Positions 24,977-37,560 are shown, counted from the first letter of the stretch. The stretch is DNA of 41,137 nucleotides from a bacterium (GCA_020624805.1 JAHKVW010000058.1:1-41137), one strand, 5' to 3'. The notes: a model not told the origin generated them from the sequence alone. Numbers and translations are program-made.

Positions 24977-25296
24977 ACACCCTCCTGTGTATTTTCTTCG
25001 GAATAATACCCATATGTATCTACATTCTACATCAACAGACACAGAAATTCAATAACATAATAGAAAAATAAGCGCAAAAATATGCCGTATCAAGCGATCA
25101 TTCTCCGCGTGCCGTCAAAGCGGCTGACCGTAAAAGCGCAAGCCGTACAAATTGCCTAAAAATCAAAAGCGGAAAAATCTCTTTTTCTTCTTTATTTTTT
25201 TCCTATTATATGGTATACTGAACGTTATAATGGGGTGATATAGGATATTGCGTCCAACGTCACCGCTGTATCACCGAATAGAAAGGAATTGATATT
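24977..25296. other. Divergent intergenic region between ktrB and secA
   Basis: About 320 bp without a gene. It holds the ktrB promoter (25024-25052) and, towards secA, an AT-rich stretch with possible -10 boxes TATACT (25214-25219) and TATAAT (25226-25231), neither with a good -35 box. The secA leader contains GGTGATA (25234-25240), inverted as TATCACC (25269-25275), with a 28-base loop, then AAAGGA (25282-25287) before ATG. I saw no recognisable c-di-AMP riboswitch on either strand. Confidence 0.6.
25024..25052 (-). promoter_or_regulatory. Sigma-A promoter of ktrB
   Basis: On the minus strand, TTGAAT (25047-25052), a 17-bp spacer and TAGAAT (25024-25029), about 48 bp before the chosen ATG. 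Confidence 0.65.
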
Positions 25297-28189
<2,893 letters not shown>

Positions 28190-28197
<8 letters not shown>

Positions 28198-29638
28198 GGT
28201 AAGAACAAGATTCGCGCCCAGTCCGACAGGCTTCATGCACGTCGGCAACCTGAGAACGGCGCTGTATGAATATCTGGTCGCCAAAAGTCAGGGCGGCGCC
28301 TTTGTCCTGCGTATCGAGGACACCGATCAGGAGCGCTATGTCGAGGGCGCGGTAGACGTGATCTATCATACGCTCAAGGTCGCGGGCTTACAGCATGACG
28401 AAGGCCCCGACGTGGGCGGCGACTACGGCCCCTATGTCCAGAGTGAGCGCAAGGATATGTACCTGCCCTACGCCGAACAGCTGATCAAAGAGGGTAAGGC
28501 GTACCGCTGCTTCTGCACCAAGGAGCGTTTGGAAAAGCTCCAGAATGAGACCGTCGGCGGCGGCTATGACCGTCACTGCAGGGATTTATCCGAGGCTGAA
28601 ATACAAGAAAAACTGGACGCACGCGTCCCCTATGTCATCCGACAGAAGATGCCGATCGAGGGTTCCACCACCTTTACGGACGCGGTGTTCGGCGAGATCA
28701 CCGTGGACAACAGCGAATTACAGGATCAGATCCTGATCAAGCAGGACGGCTACCCGACCTACAACTTCGCGAATGTCATCGACGACCACACCATGGGCAT
28801 CACCCATGTCGTGCGCGGCTCGGAGTATCTGAGTTCCACGCCCAAATACAACCTGCTGTACGAGGCGTTCGGCTGGGAGATCCCGACCTATATCCATCTA
28901 CCGCTGATCAACGGCAAAAACGAGGACGGCTCCGTCTCCAAGCTCAGCAAGCGCCACGGCTCCACGGGCTTTGAGGATCTGATCAAAGAGGGCTATCTGC
29001 CCGAGGCGATCATCAACTACATCGCCCTGCTCGGCTGGTGCCCGAAGGATAATCAGGAGATTTTTACTCTGGATGAGCTGACAAAAGCGTTCGATATCAG
29101 CGGGATCAGCAAGAGCCCCGCGGTGTTCGACTATGACAAGCTCGAGTGGTTCAACGGCGAGTACATCAAGGCGATGACCGACGAGCAGCTCGTTGCCGTT
29201 TTTACACCGTACTTCAAACAAGTGTTGGGAGATAAAGAACTCGACTATCACAAACTGGCGGCTATCTTGCAGCAGCGCACCACCAAGCTGACCGACATTC
29301 CCGAGAAGATCGACTTCTTCGCGGCGCTGCCCGAGTATGACAAGGAACTCTTTGTCAACAAAAAGAGCAAGACCAATCTTGAGAACGCGCCCGTGATGCT
29401 CAAGGCGGTATATGACGAGTTATCCGCGTTGGAGAGCTGGGATCACGATTCCATCCACGACGCGCTGATCGGTCTGGCGCAAAAGCTCGAGGTCAAGAAC
29501 GGCACGGTCATGTGGCCGGCGCGTATCGCCGTGGCGGGCAAGACAATTACCCCCGGCGGCGCGATTGAGATCCTTGACATTCTGGGCAAGGACGAGAGCC
29601 TGAGAAGAATGGAGCTCGGACTGGAGAAATTGAAATAG
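28190..29638 (+). CDS. gltX: Glutamyl-tRNA synthetase
   Basis: Class I aminoacyl-tRNA synthetase charging glutamate. The N-terminus is [23 protein letters not shown] (HIGH-type motif), with a Cys/His cluster around [11 protein letters not shown]. The KMSKS equivalent KLSKRHG is near residue 250, and an anticodon-binding C-terminal domain is present. 482 residues fits. GTG at 28190 is chosen because GAGGGA lies 7 bases upstream. ATG 28175 is in frame but lacks a binding site; further upstream the frame is only a shadow of secA. The 8-bp overlap with secA suggests translational coupling. Because a GlnRS gene follows, this enzyme is probably discriminating (Glu only). Confidence 0.95.
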
Positions 29639-29639
29639 G

Positions 29640-29907
29640 AAAAGCCTTCCCCTTGGGGAGATTCCCCTGTTAGGGGAAATGGGCAAAGCCCAAAAGGGTT
29701 GCCGTTCCTGCAAGGAAAAGGTGCCGAGTATGAACGAGGCGGATGAGGGGCTGACCTTTCCGCTTCATCGATCATACAAAGAGTGATAAACTGATTAAGA
29801 TTGAAAAGGAAGGCTTTATTGCAACCGAATCGAACCGGTAGAGAAAACGCCTTCCCCTCATCCGTCACCCTTTGGGTGACACCTTCCCCCCGAGGGGAAG
29901 GCTTTCA
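29640..29907. repeat. Family B palindromic element between gltX and glnS
   Basis: The left end AAAGCCTTCCCCTTGGGGAG and the right end CCTTCCCCCCGAGGGGAAGG are inverted. Inner arms GGATGAGGGG (29742-29751) and CCCCTCATCC (29856-29865) pair. The left arm carries a family A segment, ATTCCCCTGTTAGGGGAAAT with GGGCAAAGCCC, again a mosaic. The right arm contains the palindrome GTCACCCTTTGGGTGAC. Confidence 0.85.
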
Positions 29908-29936
29908 TCAATCCATAATAAACTGAGGGATATGAA

Positions 29937-31628
29937 ATGACAGAAGATAAGAAAACCGTGGAAAATTCCGAGGAGATGTCCTCGAACTTTATCCACACCA
30001 TCATCGAAAAGGACACCGCCGAGGGCGGCGACTACGCGGGGATGAAGGTGCACACGCGCTTTCCTCCCGAGCCGAACGGCTACCTGCATATCGGTCACGC
30101 CAAGGCGATCTGCATCAACTTCGGCACCGCGCTGAAGTTCGACGGCGTCTGCAACCTGCGTATGGACGACACCAACCCCACCAAGGAGGATGTGGAGTTC
30201 GTCGACGCGATCAAGGAGGACATTCACTGGCTGGGCTTCGACTGGGAAGACCGCTTCTACTATGCCTCCGAATACTTTGACAAGATGTATGAGTCGGCGG
30301 TCGAGCTGATCAAAAAGGGGCTCGCCTACATCTGCGAGCTGACGCCCGAGCAGATGCGCGAATACCGCGGCGACCTTTCCACTCCCGCCAAATCTCCCTA
30401 CCGTGACCGTCCGATCGAAGAGAGCTTAGCGCTTTTTGAAAAGATGAAGAACGGTGAGGTCGAGGACGGCAAGATGACCCTGCGCGCCAAGATCGACCTT
30501 GCGTCGGGCAACTTCAATATGCGCGACCCGGTCATCTACCGCATCAACCGCCTGCACCATCACCGCACCGGCGACAAGTGGTGCATCTACCCGATGTACG
30601 ACTTCGCTCACCCCATCGAGGACGCGATGGAGCACATCACCCACAGCCTGTGCAGCCTCGAGTTTGAGGATCACAGACCGCTGTACAACTGGGTGCGCGA
30701 CAACGTCACCCTGCCCTCTAAGCCCCGCCAGATCGAGTTCGCGCGACTGGGCATCAACCACACGGTCATGTCAAAGCGCAAATTAAGAGCGCTGGTGGAG
30801 GAAGGATACGTCAGCGGATGGGATGATCCGCGTATGCCCACCCTGTGCGGCTTGCGCAGACGCGGCTACACGCCCAAGTCGATCCGCAATTTCTGCGACC
30901 GCATCGGCGTGAGCAAGGTCAACTCCACCGTCGAGTATGACTTCCTCGAGCACTGCCTCAGAGAGGATCTGAACCTTACAGCACAGCGCGTGATGGTCGT
31001 GCTCGACCCCGTCAAGCTCGTCATCACCAACTACCCCGAGGGTCAGACCGAGACCTTCCATGTGGAAAACAACCCCAACAACGAGGCTGACGGCGCCAGA
31101 GAGGTATCGTTCAGCAGAGAGTGCTGGATCGAGCGCGGCGACTTTATGGAGGAGCCGATCAAAAAATACCAGCGCCTGTATCCGGGCAACGAGGTACGCC
31201 TCAAGAGCGCGTATATCGTCAAGTGTACCGGCTGTAAAAAGGACGAGGACGGCAACGTCGTCGAGGTCTACGCCGAGTATGATCCCGCGACCCGCGGCGG
31301 CAATACGCCCGACGGCAGAAAGGTGCGCGGCACCATCCACTGGGTAGACGCCGAGAACGCGCTTGACGCGACCTGCAACCTGTACGACAACCTGTTCACC
31401 GAGGCCGATCCCGAGGCGGACGGAAAAAACTTCCGCGATTGCATCAACCCCGATTCTCTCAAGGTGGTCGAGGGCTGTAAGGCTGAGAAGGCGATCGCCG
31501 ACTTTGAAGCGCCCGCCTACTTCCAGTTCATGCGCACAGGCTACTTCTGCATCGACCCCGACAGCACGAAGGAGAAGATGATCTTTAACCGAAGCGTCAG
31601 CTTGAAGGATGGGTTTAAGAAAAAATGA
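29937..31628 (+). CDS. glnS: Glutaminyl-tRNA synthetase
   Basis: Class I synthetase that charges glutamine directly, so this organism need not rely only on the transamidation route. HIGH motif: [16 protein letters not shown] (residues about 41-56). KMSKS equivalent: VMSKRKL (near 276-282). The GlnRS-specific context [20 protein letters not shown] follows, and the C-terminal beta-barrel anticodon domain shows YCIDPDS-like and [20 protein letters not shown] sequence. Length 563 matches GlnRS without a YqeY tail. GAGGGAT precedes ATG 29937. It is probably a separate transcript, or read through the palindromic repeat from gltX. Confidence 0.96.
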   Translation: MTEDKKTVENSEEMSSNFIHTIIEKDTAEGGDYAGMKVHTRFPPEPNGYLHIGHAKAICINFGTALKFDGVCNLRMDDTNPTKEDVEFVDAIKEDIHWLGFDWEDRFYYASEYFDKMYESAVELIKKGLAYICELTPEQMREYRGDLSTPAKSPYRDRPIEESLALFEKMKNGEVEDGKMTLRAKIDLASGNFNMRDPVIYRINRLHHHRTGDKWCIYPMYDFAHPIEDAMEHITHSLCSLEFEDHRPLYNWVRDNVTLPSKPRQIEFARLGINHTVMSKRKLRALVEEGYVSGWDDPRMPTLCGLRRRGYTPKSIRNFCDRIGVSKVNSTVEYDFLEHCLREDLNLTAQRVMVVLDPVKLVITNYPEGQTETFHVENNPNNEADGAREVSFSRECWIERGDFMEEPIKKYQRLYPGNEVRLKSAYIVKCTGCKKDEDGNVVEVYAEYDPATRGGNTPDGRKVRGTIHWVDAENALDATCNLYDNLFTEADPEADGKNFRDCINPDSLKVVEGCKAEKAIADFEAPAYFQFMRTGYFCIDPDSTKEKMIFNRSVSLKDGFKKK

Positions 31629-31639
31629 GTCCATTTAAT

Positions 31640-31880
31640 TAGGAATTAGGAATGAGGAATGAGGAATTATGGGAGGGCGTTGCCCTCACCCTTTTGTAGT
31701 TGAAAATTGAAAGTGTAAAGTGGAAAATCGAATAAAAAAGCAAACGCTCATGACTTTTGATAAAGTCATGAGCGTTCTTTTTATTGCAAAGTTGTATGTT
31801 AGATGAAATTTGAATCAGGTGTGGACGGAGTCCACCATTCATTCCTAATTCCTAATTTCTAATTCCTCATTCCTAATTCA
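31640..31880. repeat. Family C repeat pair flanking a terminator
   Basis: The left part has AATTAGGAATTAGGAATGAG, then GTTGAAAATTGAAAGTG. The right part, TTCATTCCTAATTCCTAATT continuing TCTAATTCCTCATTCC, is inverted relative to the left. The ends bracket the glnS/PBP terminator, so the unit resembles an element about 230 bp long with inverted edges. Confidence 0.7.
31743..31776. terminator. Bidirectional terminator between glnS and the PBP gene
   Basis: Perfect 15-bp arms AACGCTCATGACTTT (31743-31757) and AAAGTCATGAGCGTT (31762-31776). The plus strand continues CTTTTTATT and the minus strand TGCTTTTTTATT. It serves both convergent genes. Confidence 0.9.
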
Positions 31881-33252
31881 CCAGCGCGCTTATCGCCGCG
31901 TTGACGACGGGGGTGGCGGCTTGGATGCCGTAGCCGGCTTCTGTCACGACCGCCGCGAAGGCGTAGGGGTGGTTGGGATCGTCGATGAAGCCGACGAACC
32001 ACGCGGTCGGCTCCTTGCCCTGACCCACCTCGGCGGTACCGGTCTTGGCGCAGAATTTGAGACCCGCGATGCTGACGCCGCGCGCTGAGTAGCCGTCGGC
32101 GGAGGCGGTCATCAACTCCTTGACCCTGGAGGCGGTTTCGGAGGAGATCATGTTGACGTCCTTGTTCTTGTTGATGGTGATGTTCAGCTTGTTGATCAGG
32201 TTGCCGTCGTCGTTGACGATATAGGGCGACGCGGCGGTGCCGCCGTTAGCGACGGAGGATGAGATCATCGCCATGAGCATCGGATTCGCCAGATCCGTAT
32301 ACTGACCGATGCCCGACCACGCAAGCGCGTTGTTGCCCGCGCCGGTGGCGTCATAATGGCTTGTCGCTACGGGGATCTCACTCATCATGTAGCTGTCGTT
32401 GTTGAAGCCCAGCTTCTCGGCGGTGGCTTTCATTTTTTCCTCACCGACCTGCACCGCGATCTGCGCGAACGCGCAGTTGCAGGAGTTGGCGAACGCCTGT
32501 GAAAAGCTCTGGGTGCCGTGGGCGGACTCACAGGTGATGGGGTTGCCGTCCATATCGATCGAGCCGTTACAGGTGAAGCTCTGCTGATCAATATCGGAGA
32601 TATTCTCGATCGCCGCGGCGGCGGTGATGATCTTGAAGGTCGAGCCGGGGGTGAAGGTCGAGGACACGACGTTGTCAAGATACACGCCGTCGTACTCACT
32701 CTCGTTATCCTCGGTGATGGTCGGCGGATCGGCGGGGTCATAGCTCGGGGTGCTGACGTCACAGAGCACCGCGCCGGTCTTATAATTGTAGACGACACAC
32801 GCGCCCTTATGGCTGCCCAGCGCCTCATATGCCGCGCGGCAGGATTTCGCGTCGACCGTCAGGCTGATATCGCTGTTGGGACGAAGGGATTCGGGCAAGC
32901 CCGCGCCGACGACGAAGTTGTAGCCCGACAGACTGGTGCGGTAACGGCTCTGGATGCCGGTGGAGATATTCAGGCTTTCATCGCCCACCACGTGCAGCAA
33001 TGCCTCACGCGTGGCGCTGTCATCGGCATAGTAGCGCTTGCCGTCCTCGCTGTGCGCCAATACGGTTTTGTTGCGGTCGGTGATCTTGCCGGCGTTGCCC
33101 AGATCGGCGGAGGACGCCATGTGACCGTTAAAGGGCTGCTGTACCCATTTATTGTGATTGATGACGGTGATCACGCCGAGGTAGATCGTGCCCGCCAAGA
33201 AGGCGAAGGTCACGAACCATAATATCAGCGAGCGAGTCATGATTCGTTTCAT
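31873..33252 (-). CDS. Class B penicillin-binding protein (PbpA-type transpeptidase)
   Basis: Peptidoglycan D,D-transpeptidase, membrane-anchored by an N-terminal helix (residues about 8-30) with an extracellular catalytic domain. Active-site motifs are STFK with nucleophile Ser204, SCN (257-259) and KTG (403-405). The pedestal region is short and lacks the PBP dimer domain of FtsI, so at 459 residues it resembles actinobacterial PbpA. Its start codon overlaps the stop codon of the SEDS gene in an ATGA arrangement, tying synthesis to its glycosyltransferase partner. Residues 38-120 (ASSADLGNAGKITDRNKTVLA ...) fit the short pedestal. It might act in division or elongation; the sequence does not say which. 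Confidence 0.92.
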   Translation of the reverse strand: MKRIMTRSLILWFVTFAFLAGTIYLGVITVINHNKWVQQPFNGHMASSADLGNAGKITDRNKTVLAHSEDGKRYYADDSATREALLHVVGDESLNISTGIQSRYRTSLSGYNFVVGAGLPESLRPNSDISLTVDAKSCRAAYEALGSHKGACVVYNYKTGAVLCDVSTPSYDPADPPTITEDNESEYDGVYLDNVVSSTFTPGSTFKIITAAAAIENISDIDQQSFTCNGSIDMDGNPITCESAHGTQSFSQAFANSCNCAFAQIAVQVGEEKMKATAEKLGFNNDSYMMSEIPVATSHYDATGAGNNALAWSGIGQYTDLANPMLMAMISSSVANGGTAASPYIVNDDGNLINKLNITINKNKDVNMISSETASRVKELMTASADGYSARGVSIAGLKFCAKTGTAEVGQGKEPTAWFVGFIDDPNHPYAFAAVVTEAGYGIQAATPVVNAAISALVN

Positions 33253-34964
33253 CGGTCAACACCTCGCTCTCGCAGCACGCTCTTGGGGATGCGGCGCTTG
33301 GCGGCATAGGTGCGTTCATCCGCCGCCTTGATGAAGGCGAGCAGTCCCCAGCAGGAGATCATCGACGAGCCGCCCGCGGACAAGAACGGAAGCGTCACGC
33401 CCGTCAGCGGCAGGATATCGGTGATACCGAAGATATTCAGCGCGGATTGGATGACCATCAGCCCTGCCGCGCAGCAGGCGGAGATGGCATAGAAGGAGGA
33501 GCGTGAACGGGTCGTGATCGCGCGCGAATAGAACGCCAGCGCGATGATCGCGAACGCCAGTGAAAAGGCGATGATCAGCCCGAGCTCCTCGGCGATCAGT
33601 CCGAACACCAGATCGGATTCGGACGCGAAGATGTATTTGAGATAGCCGTTGCCGGTGCCCACGCCGATCAGACCGCCCGACGCCATATAGGACATCACGC
33701 GCACCTGCTGATAACCGCCGCTGTCCTGGGTATGCTCCCAGACATGGCCCCACGCCGAGAATCGGTCGGCGACATAGGGCTTGACGCTCAGCACGACGAA
33801 CACGGCGAGCACTGCCGCGGCGAGCGCAAGGATGACGGTCTTGAAGTCACCCGAACGCATGAACGCGATCAGCAGGAAGGTCATGAAGAAGATCAACGCG
33901 GTACCGAAGTCGCCCATCAGCGCCAACGCGCCGACACAGATGGCGGAGAAGATGATAAACTCGATGAAATTGCGCTTGGTCTGCAACTGATCCAACGCGG
34001 ACGCGCCGACAAAGATGAACGCGATCTTGACGAACTCGGAGGGCTGTACGCTGATACCGCCGATGCTGATCCAGTTTGCCGCGCCGTTGGTGACCCGGCC
34101 GAACACCAGGTTGATCGCCAGCAGTCCGACGGCGCCGATCATGATCCACAGCCGCCATTTGGTGACGCGGTCGGGATCCTCGATGAATTTGACGATCACG
34201 GCAAAGACGATCATGCCGACGGTCATCGCGACAAGCTGAACGATCGAGGATCGCACCTCCTGCCGCACCAATAGCAGTACGCCCATGCCCGACATAAAGC
34301 ACGCCAGCGCCTCCAACTCAAAGTTGACACGGTTGAGCGCGTAGGACGAGATGCAGAAGAACGTCCACATGATGAGCGCCATCACGCCGAAAACATACAG
34401 CGGGATGAGGTTTTGCACCTCATTGGAGAAGCACGCCTCCACCGCCATGAACAGGTGGAAGAAGGTGATCAGGATCATCAGCTTATAGGGCTTGAGCGAT
34501 CCCTTGTCCGACGCCTTGGAGAAGAACCACGAGGGTCGGATGCGCTCCTGATACTCTTCGCCGCGCCTGAGCACCAGCGAGGTATGGCCGATGTCGATGA
34601 CGTCGTTGATGTTCACCAGCGTACGTCCCTTGGCGGGTTCACCGTTGACGAAGGTGCCGAATTTGGAGCCGATATCCGAGACGAACCAGCCCTCCTTGCG
34701 GCGCAGAAATACACAGTGATCGCGCGACACGCTGATATCGGACACGCGGATGTCGGAGCCCTTGCTCCTGCCGATGGAGTTCTCCCAGAACAGCACCGGG
34801 ATCTGCTGACCCGTCTGGAGCAGCTCGAACATCACCAGCGGCTTTTCGGGACGGCGGTGCCGTCTTGCGGACGCAAAGCACTGGTAGATGATAATAATCG
34901 CGTAGATGGGCAGCAGCGCCCGCAGCGCGATGACCGCGATATCCAGAATCGACTGTAGATTCAA
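33249..34964 (-). CDS. FHA-domain SEDS-family (FtsW/RodA) peptidoglycan glycosyltransferase
   Basis: Membrane glycosyltransferase that polymerises lipid II, here fused to a phosphothreonine-binding domain. A first membrane helix (about residues 7-28) leads to a cytoplasmic FHA domain (about 52-130) with the conserved GRSKGSDI, SVSRDH and FGTFVNG motifs. The SEDS domain follows with about ten helices. It includes NGAANWISIGGISVQPSEFVKIA, the catalytic-loop region ending GYQQVRVMSYMASGGLIGVGTGNG, FGLIAEELG and LPLTGVTLPFLSAGGSSM. A TTG at 34964 has AGGAGG 8 bases upstream and is preferred; GTG at 34973 overlaps that site. It overlaps the downstream PBP gene by 4 bp. Confidence 0.93.
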   Translation of the reverse strand: MNLQSILDIAVIALRALLPIYAIIIIYQCFASARRHRRPEKPLVMFELLQTGQQIPVLFWENSIGRSKGSDIRVSDISVSRDHCVFLRRKEGWFVSDIGSKFGTFVNGEPAKGRTLVNINDVIDIGHTSLVLRRGEEYQERIRPSWFFSKASDKGSLKPYKLMILITFFHLFMAVEACFSNEVQNLIPLYVFGVMALIMWTFFCISSYALNRVNFELEALACFMSGMGVLLLVRQEVRSSIVQLVAMTVGMIVFAVIVKFIEDPDRVTKWRLWIMIGAVGLLAINLVFGRVTNGAANWISIGGISVQPSEFVKIAFIFVGASALDQLQTKRNFIEFIIFSAICVGALALMGDFGTALIFFMTFLLIAFMRSGDFKTVILALAAAVLAVFVVLSVKPYVADRFSAWGHVWEHTQDSGGYQQVRVMSYMASGGLIGVGTGNGYLKYIFASESDLVFGLIAEELGLIIAFSLAFAIIALAFYSRAITTRSRSSFYAISACCAAGLMVIQSALNIFGITDILPLTGVTLPFLSAGGSSMISCWGLLAFIKAADERTYAAKRRIPKSVLRERGVDR

Positions 34965-35005
34965 ACGCCTCACCTCCTGAAAAAGTCATATGATATATAT
35001 GGTTA

Positions 35006-35034
35006 ATTTTACTATACAACTACCGAAAAGTCAA
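35006..35034 (-). promoter_or_regulatory. Sigma-A promoter of the FHA-SEDS/PBP operon
   Basis: On the minus strand, TTGACT (35029-35034), a 17-bp spacer and TAAAAT (35006-35011), about 42 bp before the start codon. Confidence 0.8.
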
Positions 35035-35084
35035 ATGAAGGAACTGTGAACAATAAGGCGTTTCGAAGCAGATACAGTCGGAGA

Positions 35085-35915
35085 ATAAGCCTACAAGGGG
35101 AGACTTGGAAAGGTAGGCTTGCAATTGATAACAGCAACCCTCCGGCTCTTCGAGCCACCTTCCTCGCCGGAAACGGCTTCTTCTGCGAAGACAGCCGACC
35201 CTTTTGTCCGCTTTGCGGACATTTCCCCTAACAGGGGAATCCCCCCTTGTCCTTCGGACATTCCCCCAACGGGGGCACCTTAGGAAAGGGAGGCTTTGGA
35301 AGTGACAGCGCGGACGCGCGCCCCTTTATCTATGCAACTGTAACGTTAATCATAATAAGCCTTCCCCTCGGGGGGAAGTAACTGAAGACTGAAGATTGAA
35401 AATTGAAAACTGAAAACTGAAAAATGATAGGCGGGACACCCGCACCCGAAAAATAATTGATCGAGCAAAGCGAGATACCATTATTATTCATTCTTAAGTC
35501 TTCAGTTTTCAGTTTTCAGTCATGCACCCGCCTTTATCTTGTGATACTGTAACGTAGTGAGGAAGCAAAAAAAGCCTTCCCCTTGGGGGGAAGGTGTCGA
35601 CCAACGGGAGACGGATGAGGGGATAACCTTTCCTATAGATGTCGGATTCGGTGAGGCGGGTGTTTACCGAGAATTAAGGAAAAGCCTCACGCTCTTTGTT
35701 TATATGATCTTTTGGATAAGTTAGCCCCTCATCCGACTCGGCATACGCCGAGCCACCTTCCCCCCGAGGGGAAGGCTTTCTTCCGACAGCAGTACGTCGC
35801 ATAGAGTAAGAAAAAGGCACACGTGCCCCCCGAGGGGAAGGCTATACAAATTCAAAACACGAAGTGTTTCCCGAAATTATTCATTTTTCATTTTTCAGTT
35901 TTCAATCTTCAGTCC
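35085..35915. repeat. Gene-free block of stacked palindromic repeats
   Basis: The stretch 35041-35961 has no credible gene. It holds a family A element (about 35139-35296) with ATTTCCCCTAACAGGGGAAT, CTTGTCCTTCGGACA and TTAGGAAAGGGAGG. Next is a family C pair (about 35380-35520) with AAAACTGAAAACTGAAAAAT and its inverse TTCAGTTTTCAGTTTTCAGT, inserted after a CCTTCCCCTCGGGGGGAAG stub. Next is a full family B palindrome (about 35572-35785) with GACGGATGAGGGG and CCCCTCATCCGACTC arms. Last is a second C edge (35850-35915). A module reading CCTTTATCT..TG..ACTGTAACG precedes B-type ends at 35331 and 35532. Confidence 0.85.
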
Positions 35916-35923
35916 CACAAAAA

Positions 35924-35949
35924 AGTCCCCCGGACGGATCCGAGGGACT
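35924..35949 (-). terminator. Terminator of the L,D-transpeptidase gene
   Basis: On the minus strand, AGTCCCTCGG pairs with CCGGGGGACT through one T-G wobble and is followed by TTTTTTG, 12 bases after the stop codon at 35962. Confidence 0.85.
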
Positions 35950-35961
35950 GCAAACGTTGTA

Positions 35962-37428
35962 TTAATAGATGATGACCGGGCTGCCGGTGGGGATGCTGTA
36001 ATAGATGTTCTCCACCGCGTCGTACGGCGTGTTGACGCATCCGTGGGAGCCGTTGCCCATATAGATCGGGTTGCCGAAGGACGATCGCCAGCTCGCGTCA
36101 TGGATGCCGTAGGAGGTGCCGATGAACGCCATCCAGTAGTTGACAAAGGAGCTGTAGCCGGGACCGTTGAGATAGATATCGGTGGATTTGCTCTCTACCT
36201 CATAATAGCCCTTGGGGGTGTCGTTATCGCCCTTGTTGCCGGTGACGACCTCGGTGGACTCGATCTGTCTGCCGTTCTTATACGCCCACATATGCTGCTG
36301 ATCGATGCTGATCTCGATGTAGGTATCGCCGACATAATCACCGTAGGCGGTAGAGGTGACACGCGCGCTCTTCTTGTTGCTCGTACCGGTCACAACGCCG
36401 TCGCTGTCCACATAGATCGGACGCACGCGGAAGTAATAGGTCCTGCCGGGAGTGAGCTTGGTGGTGTTGTAATACAGGCGCGGCGTGGTGAACAGCTTGA
36501 CGAAGGTGGAGTTATCCGGGCTGGTGGAGTAATAGACCTCATAATGGGTCGCGTAGCGATTGGCGTTCCAGCTCAGGTTCACTCTGCCCAAACGGGAAAC
36601 GATCGAGTAATCCGGTCCGCACAAGCCCGCGCGGAACATGATGGAATCGGAGTCGGAGCTGTAAGAGGTATCGTAAAGCTCTCTGAAGCTCTTGACGCGG
36701 TATTTATAGTAGCGACCTTGTGTGACGTTATAATCCGAGAACGAGGTGTTATGAGCGCCGCGGATGACCTTATACAGGCTCTCTACACCGCCGGCGGTAC
36801 GATAGATGCGGTAGCCGGTCGCGCGGTAGTTGTAATCCCACTCCATCTCGAGCACATCGGAGGAACGCCACTTGGTCAGTCCGGTGACCTCCTCAGGCTG
36901 GGTGGCAGTCTTTTTCAGGGTGGGCTCACCCTCGATGATCCTGCCCTTGTAGTTGATGTAGGCAGAGACCTTGAAGTGATACTGGGTACCCTGTCGAAGG
37001 GGCCTGACGTTGCAGGAATTGGTCTTGACGTCGGCGAACTTGGAGAAGTTCTTGTGATCGTCGGCGTTCAGATAGTAGACATAGTAGCCGTCGGCGCCGG
37101 GCACCTTGTCCCAGTTGAGCAGGCAGCGGTCGCTGTCAAAGCTGTCACGCGAGATATTCGTGACCCTGCCGACTGTGGGCTCGGGCTCTTCGGTGGGTGC
37201 CTCTGTAGGCGCGGTGGTAGGCGCTTCGGTCGCCGCCTCGGGCGCGGCCTCGCTGAGCTCAGCGCCGACTTCCGCCAATTCCTCCTGCGGTCCAGCCGGT
37301 TCCGATTCCTGTACCGACGCGGCAGCGTCTTGCAGCTCAGCCGCGGAGAAGCTCGCGATTCCCAGCGCGGAGAATGTCAGGACAAAAGCCAACAGCACGC
37401 ACAACAGTTTTTTGGAAGTTCCTTTCAT
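35962..37428 (-). CDS. Secreted L,D-transpeptidase (YkuD) with fibronectin-type repeats
   Basis: Predicted cell-wall enzyme making 3-3 peptidoglycan crosslinks or attaching proteins. A signal peptide (residues 1-30, LLCVLLAFVLTFSALGIASFSAA) is followed by an Ala/Glu/Pro/Thr-rich spacer (31-85). Three FN3-like units cover about 88-358, each ending in a YxFKV/YKYRV/YYFRV strand. The YkuD domain starts at about 367 with IEISIDQQHMWAYKNG, then GNKGDNDTPKG, GIHD (His443) and the catalytic SHGCVNTP with Cys464; the last two residues differ slightly from the usual NMP. ATG 37428 follows AGGAGAG. The FN3-like units may reach through or bind the wall, an inference from architecture. Confidence 0.93.
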   Translation of the reverse strand: MKGTSKKLLCVLLAFVLTFSALGIASFSAAELQDAAASVQESEPAGPQEELAEVGAELSEAAPEAATEAPTTAPTEAPTEEPEPTVGRVTNISRDSFDSDRCLLNWDKVPGADGYYVYYLNADDHKNFSKFADVKTNSCNVRPLRQGTQYHFKVSAYINYKGRIIEGEPTLKKTATQPEEVTGLTKWRSSDVLEMEWDYNYRATGYRIYRTAGGVESLYKVIRGAHNTSFSDYNVTQGRYYKYRVKSFRELYDTSYSSDSDSIMFRAGLCGPDYSIVSRLGRVNLSWNANRYATHYEVYYSTSPDNSTFVKLFTTPRLYYNTTKLTPGRTYYFRVRPIYVDSDGVVTGTSNKKSARVTSTAYGDYVGDTYIEISIDQQHMWAYKNGRQIESTEVVTGNKGDNDTPKGYYEVESKSTDIYLNGPGYSSFVNYWMAFIGTSYGIHDASWRSSFGNPIYMGNGSHGCVNTPYDAVENIYYSIPTGSPVIIY

Positions 37429-37531
37429 GCTATCTCTCCTCCCTCAGATTGAGAAAAAATGATATTTTGTGTTTCCTTGCAGACAGACATACAAGATATG
37501 CTGTATTTGTGAACAAACTATTAATAAATGT

Positions 37532-37560
37532 ATTGTAGCATGGAACGCAGTTGAATGCAA
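37532..37560 (-). promoter_or_regulatory. Sigma-A promoter of the L,D-transpeptidase gene
   Basis: On the minus strand, TTGCAT (37555-37560), a 17-bp spacer and TACAAT (37532-37537). This leaves a leader of about 100 bases with nothing else recognisable. Confidence 0.75.

Noticed and set aside
24977..25296. c-di-AMP (ydaO-type) riboswitch upstream of ktrB
   Set aside because: Expected from biology, but I could not see the conserved core on the minus strand, and the leader after the promoter is only about 40 bases.
36043..37452. Plus-strand open frame of 469 codons opposite the L,D-transpeptidase gene
   Set aside because: Antisense shadow of a gene with intact catalytic motifs, signal peptide and promoter. 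No start signal of its own.
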